From Gambelia wislizenii (taxonomy: Eukaryota; Chordata; Lepidosauria; Squamata; Crotaphytidae): DNA of 64,000 nucleotides. The notes below the pieces were generated by a model. That model was not told the DNA's origin. It made no database searches and saw only the letters and a program-made list of their open reading frames with translations. The translations under genes were made by a program, and so were the position numbers. Below, one piece after another: positions 61,115 through 64,000 of the stretch. Positions within the stretch are counted from its first letter, which is position 1. Each line of letters begins with the position of its first letter. The stretch covers positions 284,560,028 through 284,624,027 of the forward strand of contig JAUMIR010000002.1 of assembly GCA_030847615.1 (NCBI GenBank), written 5' to 3'.

Positions 61115-64000
61115 TTTTTTTTAGATATTTTTATTGGATAAAATTCATCCATTTCAAATAAAATAGCATATTTACATTTAAATTAGGAGCAGTGCATTAT
61201 TTTTTACATAATAATTCTATTTACATTGCAACGGAATAAGATTCCCTACATATTATTTTAATGCACATATTTACTGTATATTATTAACTGACTTCCTTTC
61301 TGGCTACTCCAAACTATTCTTTTATCTTTACTGTACACCTTTCTCCTGTTTATAATACCAGGTTTCTATCATTTTGTTTTATTGCCACATAAAAAGTAGA
61401 TTTCTTGCTTTAATTTGTATCTTAAGAGATCCTGATCTTTAATCTGCACTATTATTTTTCACTTAAATATGGGGGATTGCTACAACATCCCCCCATCTGT
61501 TTATCAAGTATCTGACTATAGTTGTCCAATCTTTTACATATTTTTCGGTAGTTTTCCTTTTAAGTAGCATCGTCAACTTATCCATCAGTATAGATTCATA
61601 GAGTTTTTCCAGCCATTGGTCTACAGAGGGGCATTCTTGATTTTTCCACATTTTCGCAAAGATTATTCTAGCTGTCACCAACATGTAGAAAATTGTTTTT
61701 CCATATTCTTTTTCTAGTGTCTTCTCTATCATTCCTAACAGAAATACCTCCAGTTTCCATTGTAATTTCACATTCCAGATTTCTTCAATTATTCATTGCA
61801 CTTGTTTCCAGTATTTATTTGACTTTTTACAATTCCACCATATATGATAGAAAGTCCCATTTTTGTCTCCACGTTTCCAACAAGTACTTTGTATTCCTTT
61901 GTACAACAGAGATAATTTATGAGGTGACAAATACCATCTGAAATACATTTTGTATACATTTTCTCTTAAATTTTGGCTCAGCATTCTTTTTATTTATTTT
62001 GTGCACATACTTTCCCAGCTTTCCAGCTCTATTGTATGTCTGACATTTTTTGCCCAAACTATCATATTAGGTTTAATTATTTCATCCTCTGTATCCCATT
62101 TCAGGAGTAAGTTATAAAATCTTGAAATCATATGTTTATTTCCTAATTCAATGATAGCTTCCCAATCCATTTTCTTTGTCATAATTCCTGTTAATATTGT
62201 CCATTTTATATCTTTCTTTCATTTGCCTATATAAATACCAATGGCAATCTAAGTTGTCTTTTTTCATTTCTTCTTGAGTTTTCAATATTTGCCGGTCTCC
62301 ATCTATTATAAATATGTCTTTATATCTTAGCCATTGATGTGACGGGCTTCCTTCTTTGTTATGTAATGCTTCATGTGGCAAAGCCCAAATTGGTATTTGG
62401 TAGAATAATCTATGGGTTTTTTTTCTAGCTTTTGATTAAAGAGCTCCTGATACAATGATTATAAAAGTCTTTATTTACTAAATCCTTGTTGTAAAAGAGA
62501 TAGGCATGCCAGCCATAAGGATTTCCATCTCCTTCAACTGTCAGCAATTTTTCTTTCTCTAATGTGGTCCATTCATTGATCCATGTTAGGCAGCAGGCCT
62601 CATGGTACAGTCTCAAATTTGGTGTATTTAGACCGCCTCTTTCTTTGGCGTCCTGCAGGATTTTCATCTTCACCCTCGGCTTTTTCCCCCAACCAGATGA
62701 ATTTAGAAATATCAGCTTGCCATTCTTTGAAGATCTTCTGTGATTGTATTATTGGGATCATTTGAAATAGAAAAATCACTCTGGGTAAAATATTCATCTT
62801 GACTATACTGATCTTACTTAGAAATGAAGTAGTCAGCTTTTGCCAATTATTAAGGTTTTTTTTTTATTTGTGTCCATGTTTTTTTGTAGCTGTTGTTGAA
62901 AGATCAGAGTTCTTTTTTGTTATATTAACACCAAGATACTTAATGTTCTTGCCAACTTGAATCCTGATTTCTCCATTAAGATCCTCTCATCTTCTTTAGT
63001 GAGATTTTTAGATAGTATTACTGTTTTTTCTTCATTTATTTTCATTCCTGATAATATTTCACATTATTTCAATATATTCATTAAAGATACTATTTCTTCT
63101 TGTGGGATACTCAGAGAGATTATTAAATCACCAGCGTACATTTTTAGTTTGAATCTATATATTTTTTTTATTTTGATCCCTTCTATATTTTCTTCCTCAT
63201 TGATTTTTATACTCAACATTTCCATTATTAATAAAAATAGAAGAGGGGACAGAAGACATCCTTGTCGTGTTCCTTTTTGTATTTGTATATTTTCTGTTTT
63301 TCCCCATTTATTGTTAATTCACTGATTGTTTGTAAGAAATAGTTTTGATCCAATTGATAAATTTTTGGCCTACATTAATTTGAGCTAGGATTCCAAACAT
63401 TATATTCCAGTCCACATTGTTAAAGGCCTTTTCAATATCTAAAAAGATCAGGGTCAATTTCTTCTCTTTGTGATTTTCATGGTATTCAATCAAGTTCAAA
63501 ACGTGCCAAACATTATCTTTCATGTATCTCTCTGGTAAAAACCCACTTTGATCTTAACTAATCGAATCTTTTAGAACTCTTTTTAATCTATCCACCAATA
63601 TGGATGCAAAAATTTGCGGGAGCAATTAGCTAACACACATTGGAAACTGCTTAATGCAGTATAGATGTGTAAATTGCTATTGCTTAAAATAGTTTGTAAG
63701 CCGCTCTGATAGTCTTGTGACTGAAGAGCGGGGATATAAATAACTAATAAATAAATTTTTAAAAAATAATCCACATTAAGCAGAGATATCAGACAATAAT
63801 TCTTCAGTCCATGAGGATCTCTATTTTCTTTATGGATTAACGTAATATACGCCTCTTCCCATGTTTTGGGATACAACCCACTGGTGATAGCTTCTAGTGT
63901 CCTTTGAAATGGTAGCAATGTTTGGTCTTCCATCACCTTATAAAATTTTGAAGTAAACCCATCTGGTCTGGCTGCTTTCCCTATTTTCAACTTCTTGATC
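61115..64000 (-). mobile_element. L1-type LINE, decayed, 5' end beyond the window
   Basis: The minus strand reads L1 ORF2 from the right edge: A-A-R-P-D-G-F-T-S-K-F-Y-K and N-Y-C-L-I-S-L-L-N (63583-63990), L-I-F-L-D-I-E-K-A-F-N-N-V-D-W (63314-63523), G-T-R-Q-G-C-L-L-S-P-L-L, the active site as Y-A-G-D, then W-Q-A-D-I-S-K-F-I-W (near 62700), ending with the C-terminal blocks (C-W-K-R-G, W-W-N-C) near 61850 and the last frame to 61463. The second catalytic position is Gly, and stops and frameshifts are many, so it is dead. Frames of 60-135 codons inside it are its remnants. Confidence 0.85.
63618..63757 (+). repeat. SINE 3' part inserted into L1
   Basis: gggagcaattagctaacaca, taagccgctctgatag and gaagagcggggatataaata match the 3' half of the SINE at 11292. 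It interrupts the L1 reading frame on the other strand. Confidence 0.8.

Overview
The window is vertebrate nuclear DNA, almost certainly from a squamate reptile (a lizard is more likely than a snake, by inference). The reasons are one intron-rich vertebrate gene and a typical squamate mix of transposons: CR1, BovB/RTE and L1 LINEs, Penelope-like elements with GIY-YIG endonuclease, a 5S-rRNA-headed SINE, tRNA-headed SINEs, hAT and Tigger-like DNA elements and many hairpin MITEs. There are no prokaryotic features.

The only host gene seen is a TRPV5/TRPV6-type epithelial calcium channel on the + strand. Twelve consecutive coding exons (1676 to 28289) carry ankyrin repeats 3 to 6, the linker, S1 to S6 with the T-I-I-D-G-P selectivity filter, the TRP helix and the C-terminus. 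The first exons lie left of the window. All splice phases agree and no exon is broken, giving 606 codons plus stop. The pore and core are equally close to mammalian TRPV5 and TRPV6, but the C-terminal tail resembles TRPV5 more.

The TRPV introns (1 to 28 kb) are full of insertions: a LINE with a C-terminal zinc finger (5.8 to 7.0 kb), a hAT element with an 8-bp target duplication and a nested SINE (9.3 to 10.1 kb), a C-rich minisatellite (12.6 kb), a Penelope insertion with a perfect 11-bp target duplication (17.36 to 18.32 kb), two 5'-truncated CR1s (19.8 and 23.6 kb) and several hairpin MITEs. The 11-kb intron between exons 4 and 5 of this set holds most of them.

From 28.3 kb to the right edge no host gene is seen. 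This part holds a long, decayed CR1 (35.4 to 39.3 kb) split by a 772-bp insertion, a Tigger-like MITE swollen by a GC-rich minisatellite (40.6 to 41.5 kb), two copies of a TA-flanked DNA element carrying a Copia-type Gag-like segment (43.0 and 58.6 kb), an internally inverted Penelope copy (48.2 to 49.25 kb), a Penelope/LINE mosaic (56.6 to 57.8 kb), a BovB LINE on the minus strand (57.9 to 60.5 kb) and a decayed L1 on the minus strand (61.1 kb to the edge). All transposon ORFs seen are broken or truncated.
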